From NCBI GenBank assembly GCA_003342815.1, contig PTEX01000003.1, positions 818,338 through 882,337 on the forward strand: a DNA stretch of 64,000 bases. Direction: 5' to 3'. A program made the translations under genes and the position numbers. Source of the DNA: Eudromia elegans. Lineage: Eukaryota; Chordata; Aves; Tinamiformes; Tinamidae. Within the stretch, counting starts at the first letter, position 1. The number at the start of each line of letters is the position of its first letter. Below are positions 25,201-38,800 of the stretch, piece by piece. The notes below the pieces were generated by a model. It was not told where the DNA came from. It saw only the letters and a list, made by a program, of their open reading frames with translations, and searched no databases.

Positions 25201-27222
25201 ACTGCATTATGCCTCATTTCTTCTCTTATAGCCTTGGTGATCAACATTTCTGTGTAACTGGCACCACGTTAGCTAGTTGGCCATAAAATGAAGACTCTTC
25301 ATAGCATGGTCACATCAGTAATACATGCTCAGTAGGACACATGACAGCCTAGTAGCCACAGAAGTCAAAGTTGTATGTGGGAAAGACGGTAGCAAAGATG
25401 AGGTCACTACTTACATGTTAGTTCCCACAGGCACTCTCGGTCTCACACCTTTCAGGCACGTGCAGAGAACAGCCTGCTAGCAGGATCATTTGAAGGAAGT
25501 GGCTAGGTCCCTTATAGGCAAACCATATAAGTTAACCACATAGGACAGCGTGTTTCCGGGCACTGAGATTTCACACTACAGAATGGACCACATCCATGCT
25601 CTGGAAAACTTGCTTAGGCATTAAATAGGTCTTTGCATGCAAACTACCCATTGAGAACGCTCCCTGAACCTACTCCTAAACTCTGGGAATGACTTGGGGA
25701 GACTGCCAGCTGGCCTGAACCAAAACCACATCAGGACCAGTTCAGCACACGCACCATGAATTTACTAACACAGATGTAGGAAGTTTTCTTCCAGTCCTTC
25801 TTACTCCTGCATTTTCTCATGAAGAGACAGGACCGTGTCCATCACATCAGAGAAGAGAGGCAGGACCACTGGAAAGGCCTGCAGGAGGTCAAAGACTGTT
25901 ACAGTCTGCAAAATAATTCACCCAACAACCCATAATTCAATAATTCAGTTCTGGAGCTGGCCCTGGAAAAAGGGCTGCCAGGAGCTGGTCAGCAGTAAGA
26001 TGAATATGCAGAGGCTTCTACAAATATTTATAGGTTAAATACTAAGAATGACTGTTTATAAAAAAGTAAATCTCAAGATCTAATGCTTGTAGCAGAAGTT
26101 TGGCAGTAAGTCCCAATGAGGTAAGGACAGAATCTGTAAATTATGGTCATTAGCTACACCATTTAGGCCAAATGAGCTGAATACAGATGAAGACTCTTTG
26201 GTAAACAATGGTTTTAGTAAATCAGACCTAAAACGGAACAATGCCCTGCAGAATTCTCTACAGAGTGTTTCAGGTTTCAGTAAAAATCTGTGTTATACAA
26301 AGCACTGGCCACAGTCCTTGAAGACCTAGATCAACTCTATATCAGAATGAAATTAATGTGAAATTCTGAATTTAAGGTACAGGCATGGTAACCTTTCAAA
26401 ACAGCTCTGCTATCAGGATCCAAACCACAAAGTCCATTTCCTTCCTCAGCCTTTCACTCTGCTACCAGTGCATACCTCACCTTACTCAAGTGTCAAAATA
26501 CGCCTGGAGTGCAAGGCTTATCTTGATGACTATGACCACCATACCTTGGCTATTCTGAATGCGCCTGACCTCTTTCTGGTTCCAGCACAGTGATGGAAAC
26601 TGGATTAAGATTCACAGAATTTTTTTCTCTCTTCCTCCAAGGTCTCTTCCCACTCCCCCCTCTCCCAGTATGGGCTTTCTGCTTTTAATTCAACATCCAC
26701 TTCACTACAGAAGATTTATTTAGACTGCCTCTTGTTTCATAAAGGGCTCCAAAAGTCTGTAGTGATTTTGACACTTTGTTATAATGTTTCTATGACCCCC
26801 CCCTCTAAGCCCCCTCCTTACATACCACACCACCACCCAGCCTCATTTTCATACGGATACAAAGCATCAGGATAAAATGATGGTTCATTATAGTGGTACA
26901 GAGCTCTTATCTTCATCCGGCAAGAGTCATTTCCTTCCAAAGATTGAAATGCAAATGTGAAAATTAATGATAACTGCATTATCTGATAGTAGAGATAATA
27001 CCGATTCACTGTCAGAGTAACACACAGTCATTCTATGATTTCCTCTGCTTCTTCACAATATTCTTCTTACTGTCAGACTATATCTATGGTTAACTATGTT
27101 TCATGGATTTTTGTTAATTTACATCAAATAGCATTTCCAAGATCTTATATCTAGCACATTTTCCCAATCAAAAAAGAAACGAAATCAGGACAGTAATCTG
27201 CAAGTCCTTCTTAGGACTCGTT
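19211..27222. other. Intronic sequence without recognised genes
   Basis: About 8 kb of AT-rich DNA with only short homopolymers (for example T14 at 20283-20296). No interspersed repeat, RNA gene or conserved exon recognised. Open frames at 20651, 21208, 22069, 23364 and 25835 lack domains, family matches or splice-site context. Confidence 0.6.
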
Positions 27223-27288
27223 AAAGAAAAAAAAAAAAAAAAAGAAAAAGAAAAAAAAAAGAGAGAGAAGGGAAGGGAAAAAAAGGGG
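27223..27288. repeat. 66-bp pure purine tract
   Basis: Every base on the plus strand is A or G: long A runs, then GAGAGAGAAGGGAAGGG, then A7GGGG. Such polypurine-polypyrimidine tracts can adopt triplex (H-DNA) structures in vitro. Here it is most simply a simple-repeat expansion. Confidence 0.95.
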
Positions 27289-28577
27289 CTATCATTAGTG
27301 TCTGTTTACATCTCTCAGTTCTTTACCAACCATTCCACTCTGACACACTTCTATCTTGTAACCCAAACTGTTTACAGCACTGCTAAATAATGTGGAGTAA
27401 GCCCAAACATGTATTCAGAGTCATTTCTTACAGGAAAAGCTTGCCAAACGGTATACCTTTTCTAACAGGTAGAAATGTGGACCTTGCATGCGTAATGTTC
27501 ACTAGAACCTTTTGGACCCACATCCTGTTAAAGCAACAGTAGAACTCGCATAAAATACTGTTCCTCCATATCTTTCAATAAAAATTAACAGTATCATAGC
27601 ACCCAGCTTATCAATACTTTAAAGCACTATTTAATTTGCTATTTACTAATTTTTTTCCCACACATTGAAATAAAAACCATCAACCTTACAATGATAAAAA
27701 AGAATTTATACAGTCCTATATTTAGCTAGCCTTCATACTTTTGTTTAACAGTTCTTTGATACATGCATACATGTTATGATGAATCTCCAGAGATATCCTC
27801 ATCCTACCTTACTATTATCAAGAGCAAAAGTTCTGTTGATTTACTAGAGGTAGAATTTTATATGTGGGCAGCTATCACTTCATGTGCAAGTGAATACAAA
27901 CAAATTAAAAAATCATAAAATGGTAACAAGAGTTTTGGTCTTATTTTTCTATTACATATTTTTCATTCTGCATGTGGGAAAATATTATCTTCTCTCCCCT
28001 TAAAAAAAAATGCAACTATATTTTAATTTTCATACTACTCAACTCATAAAATAGCATATTCTGTAAGTAATTGTGTTCTCTTGCTGCCACGAACAGTCAG
28101 TTTAGAGAATAAGGTTGACAAAAGAATTAGATCCTGAAGAGCCAGAACTGATTTTTCAGGAGTGGGATCAATTTCACATGTGTAAATGTCCTGTATTCAG
28201 GTTCCCCAATTGTTAAGCCAGACTTCACTAACTTAAAAGCCATATTTTTGATATTTAGATGCAATTTCATCAGTAGTTAATAGACTCACTAGTTATTGGA
28301 CTTCTGTGCAAATGTGTCAATCAATCAAGTGAACACACAGGAGGGTGAAGTGGGTTTTGACAGTTTCATTTTGGCTGAATTGGTCACAACTTGGAATCAT
28401 GTCCTGTTTTTCTGTAAAGAAAGAATCTCTCTAGAAAAATATCTTATCTTGCATGCAAAAATACCTAATATTTTTAATATCTTTAATGACAGATAATTTA
28501 CAACAATTGTTCACAAAATGTTCCATAATTATCTCCTTAAAGTAGGTTGTGTTCAAAATTTTGGAATTTCAGCAACC

Positions 28578-28705
28578 TTTTTTTTTTTTTTTTTTCCTAA
28601 AATAAGATGCTCATTTTAGGTAGTAAAATTGTGTAAGATTGTGTGTAATCAAGCTGCCCCTCTTTTTTTTTTAACTATATATATTATATATATTATTATA
28701 TTAAG
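28578..28705. repeat. T19 run and nearby AT-rich tandem tract
   Basis: A run of 19 T at 28578-28596, followed by another T-run at about 28663-28672 and a TATATATTATATATATTATTATATTA-type tract at 28676-28705. Low-complexity only. Confidence 0.85.
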
Positions 28706-31700
28706 AGAATACTGTTCCAGCATCAAAATTGTACTAACTAGAAAAACGAGAAGTTAACTTCTCTACTCCCATCTGATTTTGCCCAGATTAACAATTCAGG
28801 AATTTGAATAAGTCTTCAGCCCATAGTGACAACTTTTGGAGCTCAGCTCTGAGTTACCAAGTTCCAGGAGTTTTTCCGACATGTTGCCCTCTAACAATAA
28901 AACATTTTTCTTCTCAGAAGCACATGTTTTAACTTTTGATTCTACTGAAACAAATCTTTTGATGTAGTCAAGAAATTCACGTTCTGCAGTAGCAATACCT
29001 ATTCATTATTTAGCATTTTATTTGGATTGTAAATATTGTAGAGAACTATCTTGCTATTACATATAAGTTGTCAAAATCTATATTTTTATTTTTGTCAATT
29101 ATTTTTCCTATAATTCTTTGCATTAATGCTAACTTCCGTTAACAAGAGTTTTATATCACTTATCGCATTATTTCCATTGAGACCACTACCACGTGGAGAT
29201 GTCTGTCGTGACCTAAACCAAGGCTACTTAGCCTCTTTGAACACTTTTTTTCTTCTAGTATTCTACGATTTCCAAATTATCTCAAAACTTCTCTGAAATC
29301 AAGATTTGTGATAGCTCATATAAAACTTAAAATCAAACTCTCAGAGTGCCTAAACTACCTAAGAAGCAGGTTTAACATATTGATAGAAGTACAATTGTTA
29401 TCCCTCTCAAATCTTCATTTTAAGCAGATCAGAAATTTTTACATCACTCTACTCTCTGTCTCCTTACAACAATTATAACTTTCTTGAAATAGATCAATAC
29501 CAATTTTCTGATGCATTTTCTTTGGCATATTTTAATATATCACTTTACTATCCTAACAAACCTACCAATAGACTTCTATCTATATACTTTTCTTTTATTC
29601 ACCTTTTGCAATTCCTACTATTTGGCTTAGGTATGTATTTAACCTGTTTTCCCATTGATTTTAATCTTTTTATTAAATTGTATTTGAAATGGAACCAATA
29701 AAAGCCTTTAAAAATATTTTAATAAAAAAATAAAAATAAAAATATCACTTTCACTAAAGATTTGGGGAATCTGTTCGTAAACTCCAAGTCAGGATTCAGG
29801 CTTTTTCATTCAATTATTTTCTCCATTTTGATAAAGTTCATATTTGTAATTTTAAAAATTGTGTTCATGTATAAAAGTATGATCTCTAGATTCTAAGTAA
29901 GCAATATTAATATATATTTAATCTGTCAAAATGGTGAATAAAACAATTTCCTCATGCTTGGTTCAACATTATTCTAGTTTAGGAACTTGACACTTATAAT
30001 TCTCAGAGATTTTCAAGAAAGTTTTGGTATTGGACACATGCAACTTCTAAGACATTTCACCCATAATTCTCCCAGTTTAGCAGTTTTATGTTCTTACATC
30101 GCATAGGCAGGCATTTAAAAGAGAATGATCCCATTCTCTACTATGGTTGATGGGCTACAGGAAAACAAATAAATTCCTTCTTTCCTTCATTATGTTAAAC
30201 ATTGATGCTGGCCTCAGATGCACTGTTATCTTGGCAATAGCATAAAGGTTATGGAACTACATACATTTAGTCATATCAAGGCACACACATGATAGCAAAT
30301 GGTGGATTTAAGACTGTAAAATGATCTGTGCTTTTATTTCCTCTCAACTTTTAAATAAATATATCTTTTCACATAAAATTTGTCCAAGTCCAGTCTTGCT
30401 GTGCAAGATTTTTGTGGATTTTGTAGATTTTTGCTGTTAGTTATAATGAAAAAAGGATCATGCCCTCAACCCTGTGATAATATGTAATCTCAGTGTCCAT
30501 TTTTTTTTGAAAGAGTCTTCTTCTCATTAAGAAGAATTTTAAAAATAAGGATAAGTTTGAAAAGCATTCAGGTAAACTCCTAGGCACTGCACAGTTCAGG
30601 TACCATCACTGCAGCTAGTCCCTGATGGCGAATGAAGGACACACAATCTTGCAAACTGAAAGACCGCCTCAGTAGAAACTGTTTGAAGCTACAACACGTT
30701 TAACTATAGATTTTTCTTCATGAAATATTCTAAATATATAGGCTTGGGACTGCATGTAAACCATGGAACCATGTAAATTTTTAAACAAAATAAACTTCAG
30801 TTCGTATCTGGAAGCTTACTTTTGACTCATCCATGAGCAAGTTATTATTAATGAATAACTCAGAACTTCAGTTCCAGGCAAGCACTAGCTCTGAAAATAC
30901 AATATGCTCTCACAGCATAAAAATAAAATTAAATTACAAAATAGCTTTTGTGAATAGCATCATTTACAAGGATCCTTGAATTTTCACAGTCCAAATTATC
31001 AGCGGACAGCAGCTTGCATCACACAGAACGCTGGAATTCGGAGAGCTCTATCTGAGGGAGGAGGTCAGAGACAGACCCCATCGCAAACAACGCACGGACG
31101 CCTACCCTTAGAGGGCACATCTCTATTGTACGATGGTAATGTGCTGCAGCAGTGTCTTTGCTGGCTCTATTTGTAGTGTTTTAGCACGTCCATGAATAAG
31201 TAAAAAAATTCACGCTGTTTTCCTCAAAGATGTGAAATAAAATGTTATCTTTTTTCTTGTGCTGCATTGTTGAAAATGATCTTCTGTTAATCAGTGCTTT
31301 TCCCATATCAATAAATAAACAAATTCATTTCAGAAAGCATGCAAGATGGATAGCTTGGCATGTGGTACGTACCTGTTCCTTTCCATTTTTCTTATACTTA
31401 ATTCCTTTGCAATGAATCAATATTTAAATAAAATAAAGCTTCGGGTTTTCATGTTTGTGGCCGCTAGTTTTCCAAGGTCTTTCTAAGATTTTTTAAGAGG
31501 TATTTGATCTTATCCCAACTAAAAACTATCAGTAAATATGCACTGTAGTGGTTAAATACAATTTAGCATTTATTAACATCGAAGAGAGTCAGGGAATATC
31601 TATACATTGCAAAACAAATAAACAAACAATCAAACAATAACTTTATTCTCTTTGACATACTGCTATAAAGACACTTTTGAAACTTTTAAAGTTAGTTCTT

Positions 31701-33082
31701 AAAAAGAAGAGCAACAGGCAACAATAAAACAACTGTACTGAAATACAGTAAAAACAAAAAAAAGCAACAAAAGAAAACCGTTTTAAAGGAGAATTTATTT
31801 CTAATGAAACAAAGAAAAAAAATATAAATTAATTCCTGATGGCCTCTATGTCTGTAAGAAGCTGGAAAAGACTATTCTACTTTATCCAAAGATGGTTTTG
31901 TGTTATTTTAAATATACTGTGATGTGTTTTAATACTAACACTTATTTTAACTTCATAATGCTTCATATATAATATCAACTTAATTATGTATTATCATTAA
32001 AATATTTTATATTACACCATAATAATCAGATATACTATGTCTTCAATTTTGTTTGCATTATATTTTCCAGTTCTTTCAGAAAATTACTATTAGTGGTGGT
32101 ATTTTCTTCATGTAAGGCATCCAGTAATTTGCAAAATCAAGTAAGGATGAAAATGTGATTGAAATATAGGAATTTTTCTAATAAAATATTATTATTGCAT
32201 TATGAATTATTGATAGAACACTTCTGGAACTCTTTTTACTTGCTCACCTTTTTCAAGGAAAATTTGCATTAGAGATGCAGCATTTCTCAGGTTATGTTTG
32301 GCTTCAAATACATGTTTTTGAAGCAGCATTATTAAAATATAGTAAATACAAGATTTTAAGACCCATTCCACAGCCCATACCCAATGAAAACATTGCACTG
32401 AATTGGAGTAGGGAATTGCCTAATTCAGAAATACCATTTATACCTTTATCTTAGGTATTTCAAAGGTACAAGACAGATTTTACATATTTATGTTGAACAG
32501 ATGTTTAGAAAGTATTCTTATGCAACTATCACATCTTAGCAATGTTATGCCTCCATCACCTTCACTTTTCACAACAAAAGATATTACTGCAAATTACTGT
32601 TTTAATGTGAAGTTCTAACACTTTACTGATTGCAATCTGAGAATTTCTCCTTTAATTGAAATCAATGACCACATGCTAACTGATTTATATCAAGCTAAAA
32701 GTGGTAAAAAAAAAAAGCCCTTGAAAACATGAGTAGTACCACAATATATATCCATTTGTTAAGCTCAATGTGCTGCTCCATGGAGGAACAAAGCTTGAGA
32801 AGATGCACAGGTGTTTGGTCTTGTGGCATCAAACAACAGAGTAAAAAAGAATCTACCTTAATATACTCAGGAATGTCGGCATTTAGTGATAAATATTAAC
32901 TCTAAAATTCTAAGCAACAACATTTTCCTTTATTTCTGGTAGAGCTCTAAGGTATTGTACTGTGTACGGTTTACTCACAAAACAGTATGGCCAAAACAGC
33001 TTTTTAGTCAAGATCTTTATCTCAGAATTTATCTGTTAATATCCTTGGCATGAAAGGAGCATAAGAGAAACAATCCATTTGG
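28706..33082. other. Intronic sequence without recognised genes
   Basis: AT-rich unique-looking DNA up to exon 3. The short CpG-richer patch at 30985-31140 is listed separately. Nothing else stands out. Confidence 0.55.
30985..31140. promoter_or_regulatory. Small CpG-richer island in intron 3, candidate element
   Basis: About eight CpGs within about 150 bp (CAGCGGACAGC, AACGCTGGAATTCGG, ATCGCAAACAACGCACGGACG, TACGATGG) in otherwise CpG-poor sequence. A 66-codon plus-strand open frame covers it but has no recognisable motif. A conserved regulatory element is possible but unproven. Confidence 0.2.
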
Positions 33083-33100
33083 AAAAAAAAAAAAAAAAAA
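33083..33100. repeat. A18 homopolymer, just 3' of exon 3
   Basis: Eighteen A on the plus strand, T18 in the gene's sense. It starts about 90 bp downstream of the exon 3 donor, too far to act as that exon's polypyrimidine tract. Confidence 0.95.
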
Positions 33101-33189
33101 GCCCTAAAACTAATAAAAATATATATATAAAATATCTTGAAATCAGTAGCTAAAAAAGATTCTCAGGGATTTCAGTTGTATTTTCCTAC

Positions 33190-33291
33190 CTGGCCCATCC
33201 CAATCTTCCGTCTCCACAGCGAGTTGCCCGGGTTTCTCTGCCCTTGCATCACCATCTGATTCTGCTGTCTCCTGGATGCCTTCTTCATTGC
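33190..33291 (-). CDS. ZFPM2: ZFPM2 (FOG2) coding exon 3, internal exon
   Basis: Seen: on the minus strand a 102-nt segment sits between a strong acceptor (CTATTTCTTTGTTTTTCAG, AG at 33293-33292) and a donor (CCAG|GTAGGA, GT at 33189-33188). The longest open frame through it gives a meaningless basic peptide ([12 protein letters not shown]...). The upstream exon leaves one base, so the correct reading starts after two bases (GC). That frame is open throughout and gives [20 protein letters not shown] followed by [13 protein letters not shown], then one leftover G (phase 1-1). The joined codon at the exon 2/3 junction is GGC (Gly). Known: this is the acidic stretch I recall at about residues 67-101 of ZFPM2, just before the PR-like domain. 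The distance to exon 2 is a 13,673-bp intron. The length is divisible by three, so skipping would keep frame. The next coding exon was not found between here and position 1. Confidence 0.95.
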
Positions 33292-35809
33292 CTGAAAAAC
33301 AAAGAAATAGAGTATTGACATATTTCTACAGAAACTTTCAGACAGAGCTCCCACAGTATCCAAACCAGTTATTTACTTGTGTAAGTGAGAACATATACAT
33401 GCCTAAAAGCACAGAGGTCAAAAAGTATTATTAGACACAGCAATCTGTGAATTCCCAGTGTTTCAAATAAGCCTCGAGTGCTAATTCTGTTATGAGACAA
33501 ACCTTGGAAATTGGCATTTATCTGGTATACTTAGAAAAACAGAATAACAGCTTGCACCTAGGCTGCAAAGTAATGAACAAAAGGTCACAAGCTTGTACAC
33601 ACAACTGAGAGAAAGGAATTGACTTGTTATTCCCCAACTAAGGCAGTGATTAAGCAAGGAAAAAAAAAAGAAAAAGAAAAAACTTTCAGTTAAATGCTTT
33701 GTCAAACTGACCCCTAACCGATGTTTACGTACTGCAGATTAATGATGCTCACTACAGAGATGTGGCACCCTAACAATTCTGGCATTCTGACAAATAATGC
33801 AGATCTATTCCATTGCATTTAGGAAAGTAAGGAGTTTCATTTAAAGGTTTTAAGCTACTGGAAATCCCTATAACAACTTTCTCTAAGTCTTAATTTAAAG
33901 AACTGCAACATTTCTGATCATTTTTAGGCTGTTTGCTATCTAGGAGTACTTGAAACAGCCTGTTTGCCTCCAATAACTATGCAGTGTAAAACAGTGTATA
34001 GATATACTACACATTATGCCCATGCTAGATTTTTAGAGGTGACCATTTAAATAGTATTTAAAGAATTTATTTTTGAATGTGCTTTTATTTCAGTCAAGCA
34101 ATGATTCTAAGCAAGTTTCATGCAAAAAATTAGGTTGTTCTGGATAGGTTTCTTGTTTGTTTTTCGTTCTTTAACTAATGAATCCAAGGAACCCCTTGCA
34201 TAGGAAGATATAGAAGAAGAACAGAAAAATCATAGCTGTACATTAAACAATATCAGCCAAAAAGAACTAAGTGATGGTTTACTTTTTTTACAAACACACA
34301 AACTTTAAAAGAAAATTTTGTCCAACAGAAGTGTTAAAAGCAAATACTTTCTGAATCTGAAAGTCAAACTGCTTGTTGATTAGATTAGCCTAAAGCAAGA
34401 AGGAGCAAAAGTAGAGCAATTAAGGAGTAACTTGCAATTTTTTTTTCCGCCCATGATAAGAAAAGCTTTTGTTAGCAACATAGGTAAAGAAATGTGATTA
34501 CAAACCATGCCAGATCCCCATATGTTATCAATGGAGCTATATTTATACTTGATAAGATTGTGACCCAGAGTTTTCAAGCACATGATTGTATACAAGCATG
34601 AAGTATTAACTTTATGGGCACATGTAGCATCTTGGAATAATATGTTCTTTCTTGCTTTCATAAAACAAGCAGGTTTTGAAATCTTAAATACAAGAGCCTG
34701 ATAATCTACCACTCACACAAACAAAACACCATATTCACTCCAGATTCTGCTAACAAGCACTATAAATACAGTTCAGTGGAATCACAGGCATATAAACCTA
34801 AAAGGCATCATGAATATCTCGCACAGCTCTCTGTGTTCATGCACTGTATAATTTTACCAAGATATTTGCAGTTCACGTACTTCAGCTCGATCTTGTTATC
34901 TCTTAGAAGAGATTCCTAAAGCTTCACATGCAGAAAAATCCATCAAGTTTCTTGCAAGTAGATTTAGCAATTATTTGTCTTTACCAACTGCCTAATTTTG
35001 CAGTAGAATTTCTCTAGTTAGTTTGCAGTAATTGAACCAAGTTTTGCTTTTGTCAGGTTGCCAGAAGAACGTCTTATTATCAACTATCACTTCCCAAGGA
35101 CTGTTTTAATGATGAATTTCTAACTCAAGCTATATAATCACTCTCTATACCTCTTAAAATATTATTTGCATTGACTTCTTATACCAAAGAAAATGTTTTT
35201 GCTACACTGTAAACAGTAGATCTTTATGGGCTGATTATGTTTAAAGTCCTTAAAAAAACAAGAAAAAACTTCAGATAGGATCCAAGCATGGAGAATTTTA
35301 GTTCCAAAATATAAAGTTTTTCCAGACTATAATATATGCAGACCTAGTGCGAGCATGCAAATTTGAGCGTTCTTTCAATCAATGCAACCAACCAGAACAT
35401 CAAACAAACAAAACTATTAGAATTGAAAGAGGAAGAGAAACTTGTGTGAAAAGATTGTACTGAAGGGCACAAGAAGGACGGAGTTACAGCTGAAGGTATA
35501 CAGCCTAGAGCATGAAGTCTTAAACTCTTTGGAAGATGAAGGAAGAACTGAAAGTTTATGTTAGCAGATGTCCTAGCATTTCATTAGCTCACACTTTCAG
35601 TGTTTCATGAAGTCTGGTGTTACACATGTTTCATAATCAAGTTTACATGAATTAATACACGTCCAGTGCAATTAGAGTAGAACAAAATATGCATAACTTA
35701 CATTAAGGAAAATTATGCTTCCTATCTAAAACTATTTGAGATTGCTTATGTGAAAAGTATCTACTACCAAGATCGTCTGTTACACACCCAAAATAACTCA
35801 ATAATATCT

Positions 35810-35845
35810 CTTTAGTGCAGAGAATGTCCTTTCTCTGCACTAAAG
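35810..35845. repeat. Perfect 15-bp inverted repeat with 6-nt loop
   Basis: CTTTAGTGCAGAGAA (35810-35824) and TTCTCTGCACTAAAG (35831-35845) are exact reverse complements around TGTCCT. The complementarity does not extend outward (T against C), so the stem is too short for a typical microRNA precursor. It lies inside ZFPM2 intron 2 with no recognised transposon around it. Confidence 0.95.
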
Positions 35846-38800
35846 CAGCTTGCTTGGGAAAATAGCAAACTATAGATTACTGTGGACTTCATGTTCAAAT
35901 TCTACTTTTTTAAGTTACAGCAGACATAGCTTCTTATTATACACAGCAACGAGTGGCACAGAATTACCAGCTGTGACAAATGCTCTAAAAGCAAGAAAAA
36001 ACTGCTTCTGGAGAAGTTTTTATTCTTATAACAACTAAGATCAATAAGCAAATTGTGCCATTTAACAGAACACTATTGCATTAAAAAGAGACTTATATGA
36101 GCAAGAATCTACAGTATTGCATGGCACATTTAATCTGGAGTATACCAGACTTTCAGCATTTTCTCTACATTTTGTTTTAAAAGCACACTCTGAGCAGAAT
36201 TCATTTCCTCCAGTTATAGATGACTGAAAGTTGGGCTAGTCCAGGCTAATTATGCAGCCTCTCGTATAGTCAGGGAAAAGAGAGGGAGAAACTTCCAAAA
36301 TGACTCATCCCATTCTAGGATGTGTGAGAAAGGAGACTGCTCTTGGTGTCTGAGATAGCCGGGATGAATCATCCTCTGGAACACAAAGTTTAGATCAGGA
36401 AACTATCTTTAGCCAGCTAAAGTTAGGTGAAACAAATCTCTGCCTTATGTTTAAGTGCTGAATACACAAAACACTAATCCAAACTCAGAGAAAAAAATAA
36501 AATGACTGCTAAGGTCATATCACTGTACTGTAGTTGTTTATTGGATTTTAACTATTTCTTATCAGAATTAACTGATTATACAGCTCTCCAAAAATAGTTC
36601 AAAGATGTTTTTTATGTTGTTTTTAATTCTTAATTTTTTCAAATACAGAAGACTGAAGGTGCTAAACCACCAACTGTAGCTGATCAGGGTATCTGTAAAT
36701 TATAAGACGCATTTTGATCAAAACCTGTGAGGCGGAACTCCAAAATCTCTGTCAAAACTGACAGAAAGGAAAAGAGAGATATTAACATGTAATTCAACTT
36801 ATATGTTAAACAGAAAATAAAGACTACTAATTTTTTTTATAGAACCATCTTAACCAGAAGTAGTCACAATATTTCCCAGAAATAATACGGGTTAGCAGTT
36901 ATTCTCAACTCTGCTATTTTAATCCATGTTGTTCCTATCAATATTAGCCTCATAGAAATTCTCATACAATATAACTATTGAACTTTCTTGAGTAGCAATG
37001 TTACAGCTGCTGTTAGTCACTCTATAATACATTTCGCAATCAGTTAAATCAACAAAGTATTTTTTTTAACAATGAACAGTTCAGAACTGACAGATCTACT
37101 TTCTTGTTCACAACTGCTTATCACAGCACAGATATCATATATGTTTTCCAGGTGCTTCCTATAGTCAGGATACCTTCACAGAAGCCACTCATGAAAGATA
37201 AGGTCATAAAAGAGATGAAAAGTGTGCAAGCTTCATACACTCACGGTTTTATCATCAGACAAAACAGCTTTGGGTGAAAGACTGCAGCAGTCACAAACAG
37301 CACATTGCAGCTTATACTGAGGTGAGAAAACATTAAAAGTTTGAAATTCAGGTTGTGCTCATTGTTCTCGGCAGCATAAATGTAAAAAATTGTTAATATT
37401 CTAATACAGCTGTATAGAGTGAAACAGGATTTCCCAATTACAATAAATCAATTCAAAAATAAATTGTTAGGAAGCCTGGACCATCCTGTACTGCTAAAAG
37501 GGAAAAGAGATTTGATTCAGGGACTTGGGAATTCATTCTCTGCAGACTTTAATTCAACAAGGTACATAACCTTAAGGCCTTTAACTGGCCAGCATGGCTT
37601 GTCATGATGAGGCAGGCTTTCTAAGAGGTTGAGGACAAAAGGTGAAGAGGCCTTTCCTCCTTTCCATCACTATCCACAGCTGCAATAACTCCAGGTCTGG
37701 TGAGGGAAGAATCTTGAAGCTGCACATAAAATTAGCTAGTACTTCAGCAACTATAGGTCAGAATATTAAATTATACCTTATTATTTGCTTTATCACAGGG
37801 CCTGCTAGCATGGATGACAAGACTACAGTGGCTACAATACAATATTAAATAGTTCACACTATTGCAAGAAGTTGCAAGAAGTTCAGAGAGACAGAAAGGG
37901 AGGCAGAGTTTTCCAAAGAAGCTGTCAAGTAAGTCAGGCACTGGGAGAACAGGGAATTTACAAGTATCAGCTCTCTAATATCACTTAAACTGAGGCATAT
38001 CAGAAATAACTCCAAAGAAGCCCATCAAAATCAACCAAGACTGCTGTAAAATTACAGTAAGTTTGAGCAAAACCTGGCCCTCAAAAGCCTGACTTGATAA
38101 CTTACCTGAAAAAACTATTCTACTTATGTTAATCGACTGAAATTTATCTCAACCATTTCAATACTTTTCTTCTTTGCAACTAATTATTGTATTTTCTTGT
38201 GTTGATTAACAATTATAATTTATCCTGTAATAAATCTCATTTGAAATAACTGTGTGTTTCTAATTGCCCAGAGCAATGTTGAAATTATTTATCCAACAAA
38301 TGTCAGAAATAATGCATAGTCTCTTACCCAAACTTTTAGAGAAGGTCTGTGAATATACAGGCATGAATGATTATCCACATGTGCATAATACGCTGTTAAG
38401 TCTCCAAATTAAAGCTACATGGATTATTTTGGTCCATGTAAAAATAATCAAGTTGTTTAAGAGAATTTTGACAGAATGCCATTTTTGGCACAATGACGTC
38501 ACTATAAACCCAAATCAGTTATTTCTAATCAGTTCAACTACTGAATTTTCCTCCTGGGATAAAATATGGTTGTGCTTCAAGTTCACCTAGATTTAATCTA
38601 TTTGGTTCTTTAAATGTTTGATATGTTCTCATTTTTGCATTTTCCGCTTTTGAAGTCCATTCGCAACAAGGACCACGGATTCTAATGAATTTCACACAGA
38701 AAAGTGAAAATGTTCCTGTAAACTGTATTTCAGCTTTCTCTTCTATTAACTGGATTTATATTTGTATTAATTTTTAATGAGCAATTGTGTCAACAGTACT

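Larger units (their letters stand above)
1..33189 (-). other. ZFPM2: ZFPM2 intron 3, 5' part
   Basis: Inferred to be the start of intron 3 on the minus strand, since the exon 3 donor is at 33189-33188. I searched by eye for the next expected ZFPM2 segment (a peptide with GELEVFQKDG and a TTWGPFPGK-like motif) on the minus strand and did not find it, so the intron is at least 33 kb. It holds the window's assembly gap, all recognised CR1 copies, the TTATA array and the CpG-enriched block at 15900-19210. The stretch 19210-33189 contains no recognised interspersed repeat or gene, only short homopolymer and AT-rich tracts. Confidence 0.85.

Noticed and set aside
26818-27009. Minus-strand 63-codon frame (RALYHYNEPSFYPDALYPYE) considered as an exon
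   Set aside because: No resemblance to the expected next ZFPM2 segment and no convincing conservation signal; borders do not form a clear exon.
33172-33363. 63-codon minus-strand frame giving [12 protein letters not shown]...
   Set aside because: It covers exon 3 but in the wrong phase and extends into both introns. The phase from exon 2 gives the ZFPM2 peptide instead.
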